Positions 8,870 to 16,167 of a stretch of DNA of 64,000 nucleotides are shown here, in pieces (the first letter of the stretch is position 1; each line of letters begins with the position of its first letter). The DNA is from SIAQ01 sp964484265. GTDB lineage: Bacteria > Planctomycetota > Planctomycetia > Gemmatales > Gemmataceae. Location: positions 1-64,000 of the forward strand of contig CAZAFH010000024.1 in assembly GCA_964484265.1 (NCBI GenBank), written 5' to 3'. The translations under genes and the position numbers were made by a program. A model generated the notes under the pieces. It saw only the letters and a list, made by a program, of their open reading frames with translations. It was not told the origin of the DNA and did no database searches.

Positions 8870-9170
8870 CCACGGATAACACAAAATGACACGGATAATA
8901 ATTACATGAAAAAAGGGGCCGAATCGTTGGATGAGCCACAGACATGAAGCAAAAAAATAGCCACAGAGACCACAGAGAACGCAGAGAAATCAGGATAAAA
9001 TGGGAGGTTCGAGCAATAATTTCCGAAGTGTTGGAAATTTGATTCCGAATTTCCACTCTGGGTTCTCTGTGACCTCTGTGGCTAAGCTTTGTAAACTTGA
9101 TTCACATGCCGAATCGTTGGATGACCTCCTTCTTCCTGCATTTATCCGTGTGCAAATGCGTGATCCGTGG
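8870..9170. repeat. Nested inverted-repeat element with internal direct repeats
   Basis: The outer imperfect arms are 8870-8900 and 9141-9170 (both contain CACGGAT-type steps in opposite sense). The inner arms are 8958-8987 and 9055-9084 (CCACAGAG-type steps). A 17-bp perfect direct repeat, GCCGAATCGTTGGATGA, lies between the arms at 8918-8934 and 9108-9124 and brackets the inner hairpin, like a target duplication. The region is AT-rich and has no convincing gene, so it looks like a MITE-like insertion. The rest of the gap, 8763-8869 and 9171-9383, holds no gene; the clpB promoter must lie in the right part but I could not pick it reliably. Confidence 0.6.
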
Positions 9171-9383
9171 TTAGATCGCTTTGTAGAATCATTCGAGCAG
9201 CGTGCGGAATCGGCACTCGCTTTTGTCGAATTGGCAGGTACTCGACTGCGGTTTCTGCATACTCCGTTCCTTAACTATATACACGATAAGCGATAGCGGC
9301 GAATGCGGCCCTCTTGGCATTCCGTTTGCACTTCGTTATTCGTCGCGCCGGAAACGAAACACCTATCGCGCGCGGAGGGCATC

Positions 9384-11984
9384 ATGAACCAAGATCGCTT
9401 TACCGAAAAATCGCTGGAAGCCTTGCAATCGGCTCAGCGCCTGGCATCCAAGTTCAACCATCAGCAGATGGATGTCGAACACCTTCTCTTGAGCCTGCTC
9501 GACCAGGAGCAAGGTCTGGCGCCAGCGATATTGACCAAGGCCGATGTCGCCATCGACGCCGTCAAGATCAAGCTCCAGCGCGAGCTCGAAAAGCTGCCTC
9601 GCGTCACCGGCGGCAGCGATCAGGTCGCGCTCACCGGTCGGCTGAACCGCGTGCTTGGCCTGGCCGAGGACGAAGCCAAGAAGATGAAAGACGACTTCGT
9701 CTCGGTCGAGCATCTCCTCTTGGCGATGATCGACGATACCGGCGCCGCGGGTCGAATTCTCAAAGAATTCAAGCTCAATCGCGCGAATCTCACGAAGGCG
9801 ATTCAGGATATTCGCGGGCATCAGCGCGTCACGTCGCAGAATCCCGAAGCAACCTACGCCTCGCTCGAAAAATATGGCCGAGACCTGACGCAGTACGCCA
9901 AGCAGGGCAAGCTCGATCCGGTGATTGGCCGCGATGAAGAAATTCGCCGAGTCATCCAGGTGCTGTCGCGCCGGACGAAGAACAACCCGGTATTGATCGG
10001 CGAACCTGGTGTCGGCAAGACGGCGATCGTCGAGGGATTGGCGCAGCGCATCCATCGCGGCGATGTTCCCGAAGGTCTGAAGAACAAGCGTGTCGTCGCT
10101 CTCGACATGGGCGCGCTTATCGCCGGCGCCAAATTTCGCGGCGAGTTCGAGGAACGCCTAAAAGCCGTGCTGAAGGAAGTCACCGAATCGAAGGGCACGA
10201 TCATTCTCTTCATCGACGAGCTTCACACGGTCGTCGGCGCCGGCAAGGGCGAAGGCGCGATGGACGCAGGCAACCTGCTAAAGCCAATGCTCGCGCGCGG
10301 CGAGTTGCATTGCATCGGCGCGACGACGCTCGATGAGTACCGCAAGTACATCGAAAAGGATGCCGCCCTCGAGCGCCGATTCCAGCCCGTGCAGGTCGAT
10401 CAGCCGACCGTCGAGGACACAATCTCGATCCTGCGTGGATTGAAAGAACGTTATGAAGCGCATCACAAGGTGCGTATCAAGGACAGCGCCCTCGTCGCCG
10501 CCGCGGTGATGTCGAACCGGTATATCTCGGATCGGTTTCTGCCTGACAAGGCCATCGACCTCGTCGATGAGGCCGGTGCAAAGCTGCGCACCGAGCGTGA
10601 GTCGCGGCCGGACAAGCTCGACGCCGTGAGCCGACAGGTCATGCAGCTTGAAATCGAACGCGTCTCACTGGAAAAGGAAAAGGACGCCGCCTCGCGCGAT
10701 CGGCTCGAACGATTGAAAAAAGAACTCGCCGATCTGAAGGAACAGGAACGCATCTACACTCAGCAATGGGACGAAGAAAAGCGCGGCGGCCAGGCGGCGG
10801 GTTCCATGATCGAGCAGCTCGAAGCAGCCCGGCGCGAACTCGATGACGCCAAGAAAACCAGCAACTGGGCTCGCGCCAGCGAGCTGCAGCACTCCATCAT
10901 TCCCTCGCTTGAAAAACGCCTCAACGAGGCGCCAGGTACCAAAGCGGAAACCAAGGAGCGCGATCGCCTGACCAAGGACGAAGTGGACGAGCACGACATC
11001 GCCAAGGTCATCAGCCGATGGACCGGCATCCCCGTCGATAAGTTGCTCGAAGGCGAGGCACAGAAGCTCTTGAACCTCGGCGAGGAACTGCACAAGCGCG
11101 TCATCGGGCAGGATGAGGCCGTCACCGCCGTCGCCGAGGCAGTGGTGCGAGCCCGTTCGGGGTTGAAGGATCCGCATCGCCCGATCGGGTCGTTCATCTT
11201 TCTCGGACCGACCGGCGTAGGCAAAACCGAATTGGCACGCGCGCTTGCCGAGTTCCTCTTCGATGACGAACGCGCGATGATCCGCATCGATATGTCGGAG
11301 TACCAGGAGAAGCACACCGTCTCCCGCCTGGTCGGCGCGCCGCCTGGCTATGTTGGGTTTGAGGAAGGCGGACAGCTCACCGAAGCGGTCCGCCGCCGGC
11401 CTTATTCCGTCGTGCTGTTCGACGAAATCGAGAAGGCCCATCTCGACGTCTTCAACGTCCTGTTGCAAATCCTCGACGACGGCCGGCTGACCGATGGCCA
11501 AGGCCGAACCGTCGATTTCAAAAATACCATCGTCATCATGACGAGCAATATCGGCAGCCAGCGTATCCTCAATCATCAAGGCGCTTTCGACGGTCCGGGC
11601 TACGAGGCGATGAAAGACGCGGTGCTGGAGGAAATGCGCCGGTCGTTTCGGCCCGAATTCTTGAACCGCGTCGATGAATTGATCGTGTTCCACGCGCTCG
11701 ACGAAAGACACCTGAAAGACATCATCATGATCCAGCTGCGGCGGTTGCAGGAGCGCCTCGCCGACCGCAAGATCACGCTCGAACTGACGGACGCTGCCAA
11801 AACGCACCTGGTGCGCGTTGGCTACGAACCAGCCTACGGCGCCAGGCCGATCAAGCGGGCGTTACAGAAGGAAGTCGAAAACGCACTGGGCCGATTGATC
11901 CTCGAAGGCCGAGTGCGCGACGGGCAGACCGTCCTCGGGGATTACGATGTCAAGGAAGGGCGGATGACCTATCGCGTGAAGTAA
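9384..11984 (+). CDS. clpB: ATP-dependent disaggregase ClpB (Hsp104 family)
   Basis: This 866-residue protein has the full ClpB layout. It starts with a double Clp-N domain (1-145; MNQDRFTEKSLEALQSAQ). NBD1 follows, with Walker A GEPGVGKT near 206 and FIDELH. The middle coiled-coil domain spans about 410-530. NBD2 has Walker A GPTGVGKT near 607, LFDEIEKAH, and the sensor region RPEFLNRVDE. The M-domain separates it from ClpA/ClpC, and there is no ClpP-binding loop. It works with DnaK to rescue aggregated proteins. Start chosen: ATG 9384, with GGAGGG 5 bases before; upstream in-frame residues are poor. No CIRCE (HrcA) inverted repeat was seen upstream. Confidence 0.95.
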   Translation: MNQDRFTEKSLEALQSAQRLASKFNHQQMDVEHLLLSLLDQEQGLAPAILTKADVAIDAVKIKLQRELEKLPRVTGGSDQVALTGRLNRVLGLAEDEAKKMKDDFVSVEHLLLAMIDDTGAAGRILKEFKLNRANLTKAIQDIRGHQRVTSQNPEATYASLEKYGRDLTQYAKQGKLDPVIGRDEEIRRVIQVLSRRTKNNPVLIGEPGVGKTAIVEGLAQRIHRGDVPEGLKNKRVVALDMGALIAGAKFRGEFEERLKAVLKEVTESKGTIILFIDELHTVVGAGKGEGAMDAGNLLKPMLARGELHCIGATTLDEYRKYIEKDAALERRFQPVQVDQPTVEDTISILRGLKERYEAHHKVRIKDSALVAAAVMSNRYISDRFLPDKAIDLVDEAGAKLRTERESRPDKLDAVSRQVMQLEIERVSLEKEKDAASRDRLERLKKELADLKEQERIYTQQWDEEKRGGQAAGSMIEQLEAARRELDDAKKTSNWARASELQHSIIPSLEKRLNEAPGTKAETKERDRLTKDEVDEHDIAKVISRWTGIPVDKLLEGEAQKLLNLGEELHKRVIGQDEAVTAVAEAVVRARSGLKDPHRPIGSFIFLGPTGVGKTELARALAEFLFDDERAMIRIDMSEYQEKHTVSRLVGAPPGYVGFEEGGQLTEAVRRRPYSVVLFDEIEKAHLDVFNVLLQILDDGRLTDGQGRTVDFKNTIVIMTSNIGSQRILNHQGAFDGPGYEAMKDAVLEEMRRSFRPEFLNRVDELIVFHALDERHLKDIIMIQLRRLQERLADRKITLELTDAAKTHLVRVGYEPAYGARPIKRALQKEVENALGRLILEGRVRDGQTVLGDYDVKEGRMTYRVK

Positions 11985-11994
11985 ATTGCGGGAC

Positions 11995-12809
11995 CAGGAT
12001 CCAGGAAAGGGAGTATTATGGTGGATAGGTCAACCTTCGAGGTGTGGTGATGCGCAGTCCCTTTCCTGGCATGGATCCCTATCTGGAAGTATCCGGAGCG
12101 TGGCCTGATTTTCATTCCACGTTCATCAACTACTGGCGCGAGGCGATTGCCGATGCTTTGCCGGATGATTACGACGCCAGCATCAATGAACGGGTTTTCC
12201 TGATCGAAACCGACCCGGACACGCGGCGATTGATCTACCCTGATGTCGCCGTCTCTGATGACGGATCACGGCTGCGGCCGAGCAGGTCCGGTTCAGCAGT
12301 CGCGACCTTGGAGCCGACGACCGTGCCGCTGGAAATCGTCGGTGAATCGCGCGAGGCTTACATCGAGATTCTCCACCGCGAGGACCGCTCGCTCGTGGCA
12401 GTTGCCGAGTTGTTATCGCCAGGCAACAAACAGGAGCCAGGGAGAGCGGAGTATCTGCAAAAGCGCAACGCGATCATTCGGCAAGCGGTTCACTTGGTGG
12501 AGCTGGACCTTCTGCTCGGAGGCCGTCGGCTGCCGTTTGGCAAACCATTGCCGATCGCGGATTATTATTACACGGTGGCTCGCGCGGAACAGCGTCCTGA
12601 CTGCCAGGTTTACGGTTGGATGCTGAAGGACGCCTTGCCGAGCATGCCGATACCGCTTCGGTTTCCCGACGAGGATGTGATGATAGATCTTGCAGCGGTA
12701 TTCAAGCAAGCGTTCGAGCGAGGCCGATTTTTCCGCCGCCTGCCGTACCGGGGTGAGCCGCCAGCAGCGCTTTCGGAAGAGCAGAAAGCATGGGTTGCGT
12801 CCCGCCTGG
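11995..12809. repeat. Tandem duplication, copy 1 (905-bp period)
   Basis: Copy 1 matches 12900-13714 with a constant offset of 905 bases, starting at CAGGATCCAGG. I see one difference upstream of the gene (T/C at 12016/12921) and one near the 3' end (C/T at 12803/13708). The sequences separate completely after 12809/13714. The repeat covers 55 bases of leader plus almost all of the DUF4058 gene. Confidence 0.9.
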
Positions 12810-12823
12810 CGCAGTTGAAGTAG
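12050..12823 (+). CDS. DUF4058 family protein, copy 1
   Basis: This 257-residue protein opens with MRSPFPGMDPYLE, the signature start of DUF4058, a family common in planctomycetes and cyanobacteria with no established function. Later motifs are RRLIYPDVAVSDDG and VAELLSPGNKQEPGRAEYLQKR. The spacing of D (YPDVAV), E (VAELLSP) and K (GNK) resembles the PD-(D/E)XK nuclease core seen in Uma2/DUF820 proteins; that link is my inference. The start is ATG 12050 with GAGGTG just upstream; two GTG codons directly before it are less likely. Both copies have the same leader, so both are probably translated. It ends RLAQLK, unlike copy 2. Confidence 0.85.
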   Translation: MRSPFPGMDPYLEVSGAWPDFHSTFINYWREAIADALPDDYDASINERVFLIETDPDTRRLIYPDVAVSDDGSRLRPSRSGSAVATLEPTTVPLEIVGESREAYIEILHREDRSLVAVAELLSPGNKQEPGRAEYLQKRNAIIRQAVHLVELDLLLGGRRLPFGKPLPIADYYYTVARAEQRPDCQVYGWMLKDALPSMPIPLRFPDEDVMIDLAAVFKQAFERGRFFRRLPYRGEPPAALSEEQKAWVASRLAQLK

Positions 12824-12899
12824 AGTTCGCTGGACCGCTTCGATTGTCGCTATTCTTCCCCGTTTCGGACGTCCTATTCCGTTAAGTAATTCGGGCGAA

Positions 12900-13714
12900 C
12901 AGGATCCAGGAAAGGGAGTATCATGGTGGATAGGTCAACCTTCGAGGTGTGGTGATGCGCAGTCCCTTTCCTGGCATGGATCCCTATCTGGAAGTATCCG
13001 GAGCGTGGCCTGATTTTCATTCCACGTTCATCAACTACTGGCGCGAGGCGATTGCCGATGCTTTGCCGGATGATTACGACGCCAGCATCAATGAACGGGT
13101 TTTCCTGATCGAAACCGACCCGGACACGCGGCGATTGATCTACCCTGATGTCGCCGTCTCTGATGACGGATCACGGCTGCGGCCGAGCAGGTCCGGTTCA
13201 GCAGTCGCGACCTTGGAGCCGACGACCGTGCCGCTGGAAATCGTCGGTGAATCGCGCGAGGCTTACATCGAGATTCTCCACCGCGAGGACCGCTCGCTCG
13301 TGGCAGTTGCCGAGTTGTTATCGCCAGGCAACAAACAGGAGCCAGGGAGAGCGGAGTATCTGCAAAAGCGCAACGCGATCATTCGGCAAGCGGTTCACTT
13401 GGTGGAGCTGGACCTTCTGCTCGGAGGCCGTCGGCTGCCGTTTGGCAAACCATTGCCGATCGCGGATTATTATTACACGGTGGCTCGCGCGGAACAGCGT
13501 CCTGACTGCCAGGTTTACGGTTGGATGCTGAAGGACGCCTTGCCGAGCATGCCGATACCGCTTCGGTTTCCCGACGAGGATGTGATGATAGATCTTGCAG
13601 CGGTATTCAAGCAAGCGTTCGAGCGAGGCCGATTTTTCCGCCGCCTGCCGTACCGGGGTGAGCCGCCAGCAGCGCTTTCGGAAGAGCAGAAAGCATGGGT
13701 TGCGTCCTGCCTGG
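12900..13714. repeat. Tandem duplication, copy 2
   Basis: This is the second copy of the 905-bp repeat, almost identical over about 815 bases. At its 3' end a short GC palindrome (GGGGGATGCGACGCCCC, 13714-13730) has replaced the original end of the gene. The spacer between copies (12810-12899) is not repeated. Confidence 0.9.
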
Positions 13715-13740
13715 GGGATGCGACGCCCCTGGGCAGTTAG
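12955..13740 (+). CDS. DUF4058 family protein, copy 2 with altered C terminus
   Basis: This 261-residue protein is identical to copy 1 through EEQKAWVAS. It then reads CLGDATPLGS where copy 1 reads RLAQLK, because the palindromic insert at 13714-13730 stays open in this frame. The ATG at 12955 has the same GAGGTG leader. The change removes a charged tail, and its effect on function is unknown. The near absence of silent differences means the duplication is recent or the copies undergo gene conversion. An assembly artefact is unlikely, since spacer and 3' ends differ. Confidence 0.82.
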   Translation: MRSPFPGMDPYLEVSGAWPDFHSTFINYWREAIADALPDDYDASINERVFLIETDPDTRRLIYPDVAVSDDGSRLRPSRSGSAVATLEPTTVPLEIVGESREAYIEILHREDRSLVAVAELLSPGNKQEPGRAEYLQKRNAIIRQAVHLVELDLLLGGRRLPFGKPLPIADYYYTVARAEQRPDCQVYGWMLKDALPSMPIPLRFPDEDVMIDLAAVFKQAFERGRFFRRLPYRGEPPAALSEEQKAWVASCLGDATPLGS

Positions 13741-13784
13741 AGAACTCGCGCATTTGGGCTGATCGTGGCAAATCGTCTGCTTCA

Positions 13785-14696
13785 TTATCGATTTAGCAAT
13801 AGCTCCACCTGTCTAAGATGCTGCATTCGCGCCAGGCCGCCGCAAAGGTGCAGGTATTCGTTGAAGTCGGCGACTCCGAATATGTACTTATCGATAAACT
13901 TCTTATACTCGGCGGGATCCTCTTCGGCGGTCAGCCACTGGCGGATGTGATCCTCGTCGGAAAAATATTCGTACGGCATGTTGCCTGGATAGCTGCCGTA
14001 GGGAACCTCGCAGACGGCATCGACGCAGAAGTACGGGATGACAGTGCGCGTCGGGTCGCTGCGGATGTCGTCGTTCGGGATCAGGCGCTCACAGGTGATG
14101 ATGAGCCGCTTGGCGGCACGGGCGAGATCGATGTCCGCGACCGTCGTGCCGCGGATTCGGCAATTGCCAAAGCAATCGGCTTCATGAACGTGAATGACGG
14201 CGACATCCGGGTAACACGCTGGAATCGCCAGCAAACGCTCGCCGGTATAGGGGCAGAGGATTTCCTTGGCCGGGCTTTTTTTGAATGTATCGGTCCCCAT
14301 CATCGAACGCATCGGCAGAAAGGGCAAACCCATCGCGGCAGCCTTGACGCGGACGGCGAGCGAGTAATTGCTCCATTCGGCGGTCTGGACGTCGCCCGAT
14401 TCCATCACTCGGCGCCCGTGTGGAGAAAGGCCGCGCGCCTCCAGTCCTACGACGTAAGCGATATCGACCCGTGCGAGGAGTTTGCCTCGCCCTGTTAGAT
14501 TGCCGGCTGCGAGGATCTGGAAATTATGCGTAGCGGTGTGGCCAGACAGGGTGAGGTTCTGCTTTTGTTGCCGCACGATTTCATGGCAGACGGCACTGGC
14601 GAAACGATCGCACCCGAACCCGCCGATGGCTAGGTAAGTTCCATCCGATACCAATCGCGCGACGGCATCCTTGATCGTGGTGAGCTTGTTAGTCAT
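13785..14696 (-). CDS. CoA-transferase alpha subunit, GctA-like (orphan)
   Basis: This 303-residue protein matches subunit A of class I CoA-transferases such as glutaconate CoA-transferase. It has MTNKLTTIKDAVARLVSDGTYLAIGGFG at the start, then VVGLEARGLSPHGRRVME, LPFLPMRSMMGTD, YTGERLLAIPACYPDVAVIHVHEAD, and FCVDAVCEVPYGSYPGNM. In this family the catalytic Glu lies on subunit B, and no subunit B gene is adjacent. The start ATG 14696 was chosen because MTNKL begins the conserved domain. An upstream ATG at 14789 would add 31 residues (MATPLQQGEGPL). It could pair with a B subunit elsewhere or have a different role. Confidence 0.72.
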   Translation of the reverse strand: MTNKLTTIKDAVARLVSDGTYLAIGGFGCDRFASAVCHEIVRQQKQNLTLSGHTATHNFQILAAGNLTGRGKLLARVDIAYVVGLEARGLSPHGRRVMESGDVQTAEWSNYSLAVRVKAAAMGLPFLPMRSMMGTDTFKKSPAKEILCPYTGERLLAIPACYPDVAVIHVHEADCFGNCRIRGTTVADIDLARAAKRLIITCERLIPNDDIRSDPTRTVIPYFCVDAVCEVPYGSYPGNMPYEYFSDEDHIRQWLTAEEDPAEYKKFIDKYIFGVADFNEYLHLCGGLARMQHLRQVELLLNR

Positions 14697-14857
14697 CGCA
14701 CGCGGCTTGGCGCGAAAAAACTCGCGGGCACTATCAGCGGAAGGGTCGGCGAACAACGGGCCTTCGCCCTGTTGGAGAGGTGTGGCCATATGCTTCACAT
14801 GGCCCGGCAATTACGCCAGGTTTCCCATCGGTAAGGCTGGGAATTTTGCTCAACGCA

Positions 14858-15295
14858 TCATCGATTTTCCAGTTCCCGCAGCAATTGCCGAAATCGCGGA
14901 TCGCTGCGGACAGCATCCAGATCGTGGTCCTGCCGCATGTAGGTGAAATCGTTGTACCCCAGTTCGACGGCCTTTCGCAGCATTCCCAGCGCGTAGTCGA
15001 TCTTGCCCACCAGCGAAAAACTGCAGGCCAAATTGTAGTGCGCCAAGGGATCGAATGGCCGAAGCTCGACGATCCGGCGATCCACCATCAGTCCCTCGGC
15101 GAAAAGGCCTTTGAGGGTGAGATTGTTGCCGTGAACACGCAGAGCGTCGACGAACTTGGGATTGCGCTGGAGGATGCCTTCGAAGAAATCGAGCTCGAAA
15201 TCGAGTTGGGATTGAAGCTCGCGGACTTTGGTCGGCGAAGGCGTCGCCGATTGGGTAGCCGTTTCACCCGTGGTAGGTTTTCCATGACTGGCCAT
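14858..15295 (-). CDS. Small TPR-containing protein
   Basis: This 145-residue cytoplasmic protein has a Ser/Thr/Pro-rich N terminus (MASHGKPTTGETATQSATPSPTK). A helical region with TPR-like repeats follows: FFEGILQRNPKFVDALRVHGNNLTLKGLFAEGL, then RPFDPLAHYNLACSFSLVGKIDYALGMLRKAVELGY. The last 25 residues (DHDLDAVRSDPRFRQLLRELENR) match the ending common in planctomycete TPR proteins. It is likely a protein-interaction scaffold. The ATG at 15295 was chosen; an upstream extension is Cys/Arg-rich and improbable. It reads toward the CoA-transferase gene, which starts 162 bases downstream on the same strand. Confidence 0.7.
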   Translation of the reverse strand: MASHGKPTTGETATQSATPSPTKVRELQSQLDFELDFFEGILQRNPKFVDALRVHGNNLTLKGLFAEGLMVDRRIVELRPFDPLAHYNLACSFSLVGKIDYALGMLRKAVELGYNDFTYMRQDHDLDAVRSDPRFRQLLRELENR

Positions 15296-15407
15296 GGCGA
15301 AATCTCGCTGGTTGTCTTCTTTCTCGGAACCTATCACGCAGTATAACGAACGGCGTCCATTCACGCAATTGGTGCGCGGAAAAAAAGATATTATTCGCTG
15401 AAACGGC

Positions 15408-15434
15408 AAAAGCCACGACGACCTCGTGGCTTTT
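15408..15434 (-). terminator. Intrinsic terminator after the acidic-repeat gene
   Basis: A perfect 11-bp palindrome (AAAAGCCACGA / TCGTGGCTTTT, 15408-15418 and 15424-15434) with a 5-base loop lies 23 bases past the stop at 15458. Read on the minus strand it ends in GGCTTTT, as a rho-independent terminator should. The T-run is short, so efficiency is uncertain. It may also work on the plus strand because of its symmetry. Confidence 0.65.
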
Positions 15435-15457
15435 ACAAAGACGTACGGATAGCGAAT

Positions 15458-15997
15458 TTACTCGTCGTCATCTTCATCGTCATCTTCATCGTCGTCGTCT
15501 TCATCGTCGTCTTCGTCGTCATCTTCATCATCGAAGTCGTCGTCGTCGAAATCATCGTCGTCGAAGTCCTCGTCATCGAAGTCTTCATCGTCGAAATCTT
15601 CATCGTCGAAGTCCTCCTCGTCGAGATCTTCTTCGTCAAGATCTTCGTCGTCGAGGTCGTCATCTTCGTCGAGTTCTTCTTCATCGAATTCTTCTTCGCC
15701 CATGCCGTCGCCGTCGGCTTCGTCTTCCTTCTCTTTGCCGCCGCCGTCGTCGCCGTCATCTTCATCATCATCGTCGTCGTCATCGTCATCATCGTCTTCT
15801 TCAACTTCCTTTTCTTCCTTGCGCTTACGACCTGAGCGGATCGACAGGTCTTCCTCCGCCAGCCTCCAGAAAGGCGCGTCAGCCTCCGCTCCAACATTCA
15901 GCGAGAGTTTAAGTTGCCCAACGTACATTCCATGTTCCTCTATGTTAAAGAAGACCTTGTCATCACTTGGCCGGTTCTTTTTCGTTTTCGTAGTCAT
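15458..15997 (-). CDS. Extremely acidic Asp/Glu-repeat protein
   Basis: This 179-residue protein has an ordinary N-terminal part of about 62 residues (MTTKTKKNRPSDDKVFFNIEEHGMYVGQLKLSLNVGAEADAPFWRLAEEDLS). A basic patch, RKRKEEKE, follows. The rest is almost only Asp and Glu, including an unbroken Asp run and a repeating five-residue unit of the form DDEDF/DDDDF. The DNA is a near-perfect trinucleotide tract that could change length by slippage. The tail may bind cations or basic proteins, or mimic nucleic acid; the true role is unknown. The start is ATG 15997; an upstream in-frame start would add 11 residues. A terminator follows. Confidence 0.75.
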   Translation of the reverse strand: MTTKTKKNRPSDDKVFFNIEEHGMYVGQLKLSLNVGAEADAPFWRLAEEDLSIRSGRKRKEEKEVEEDDDDDDDDDDDEDDGDDGGGKEKEDEADGDGMGEEEFDEEELDEDDDLDDEDLDEEDLDEEDFDDEDFDDEDFDDEDFDDDDFDDDDFDDEDDDEDDDEDDDDEDDDEDDDE

Positions 15998-16167
15998 TTG
16001 GTAGGGAAGTCCACAAAGCTCGTCAAGCATTTCGACAGGCTTTCAGCGCGGATTTTTTCGTAATGAAAAATCCCCTAACCAACTATTGATCCAATCGGTT
16101 GCGGCAGAATTGTTTCACCAGTTTTCCGGAAGAAAAGCAAGCCCAATTGTCGAAATTCGGGAAAGAT

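Noticed and set aside
8958..9084. CCACAGAG-type repeats taken as a CRISPR array
   Set aside because: The copies are inverted rather than direct and there are no regular spacers or cas genes.
9240..9383. CIRCE or sigma-32 site before clpB
   Set aside because: I found no matching inverted repeat or clear -35/-10 pair.
10665..11807. A 380-residue open frame antisense to clpB
   Set aside because: It is entirely antisense to a conserved gene; the composition follows the complementary codons and no family motif is present.
15702..16004. A Ser-rich 100-residue plus-strand frame across the acidic tract
   Set aside because: It is the complement of the Asp/Glu codons (GAN read as TCN), so poly-Ser is an artefact.
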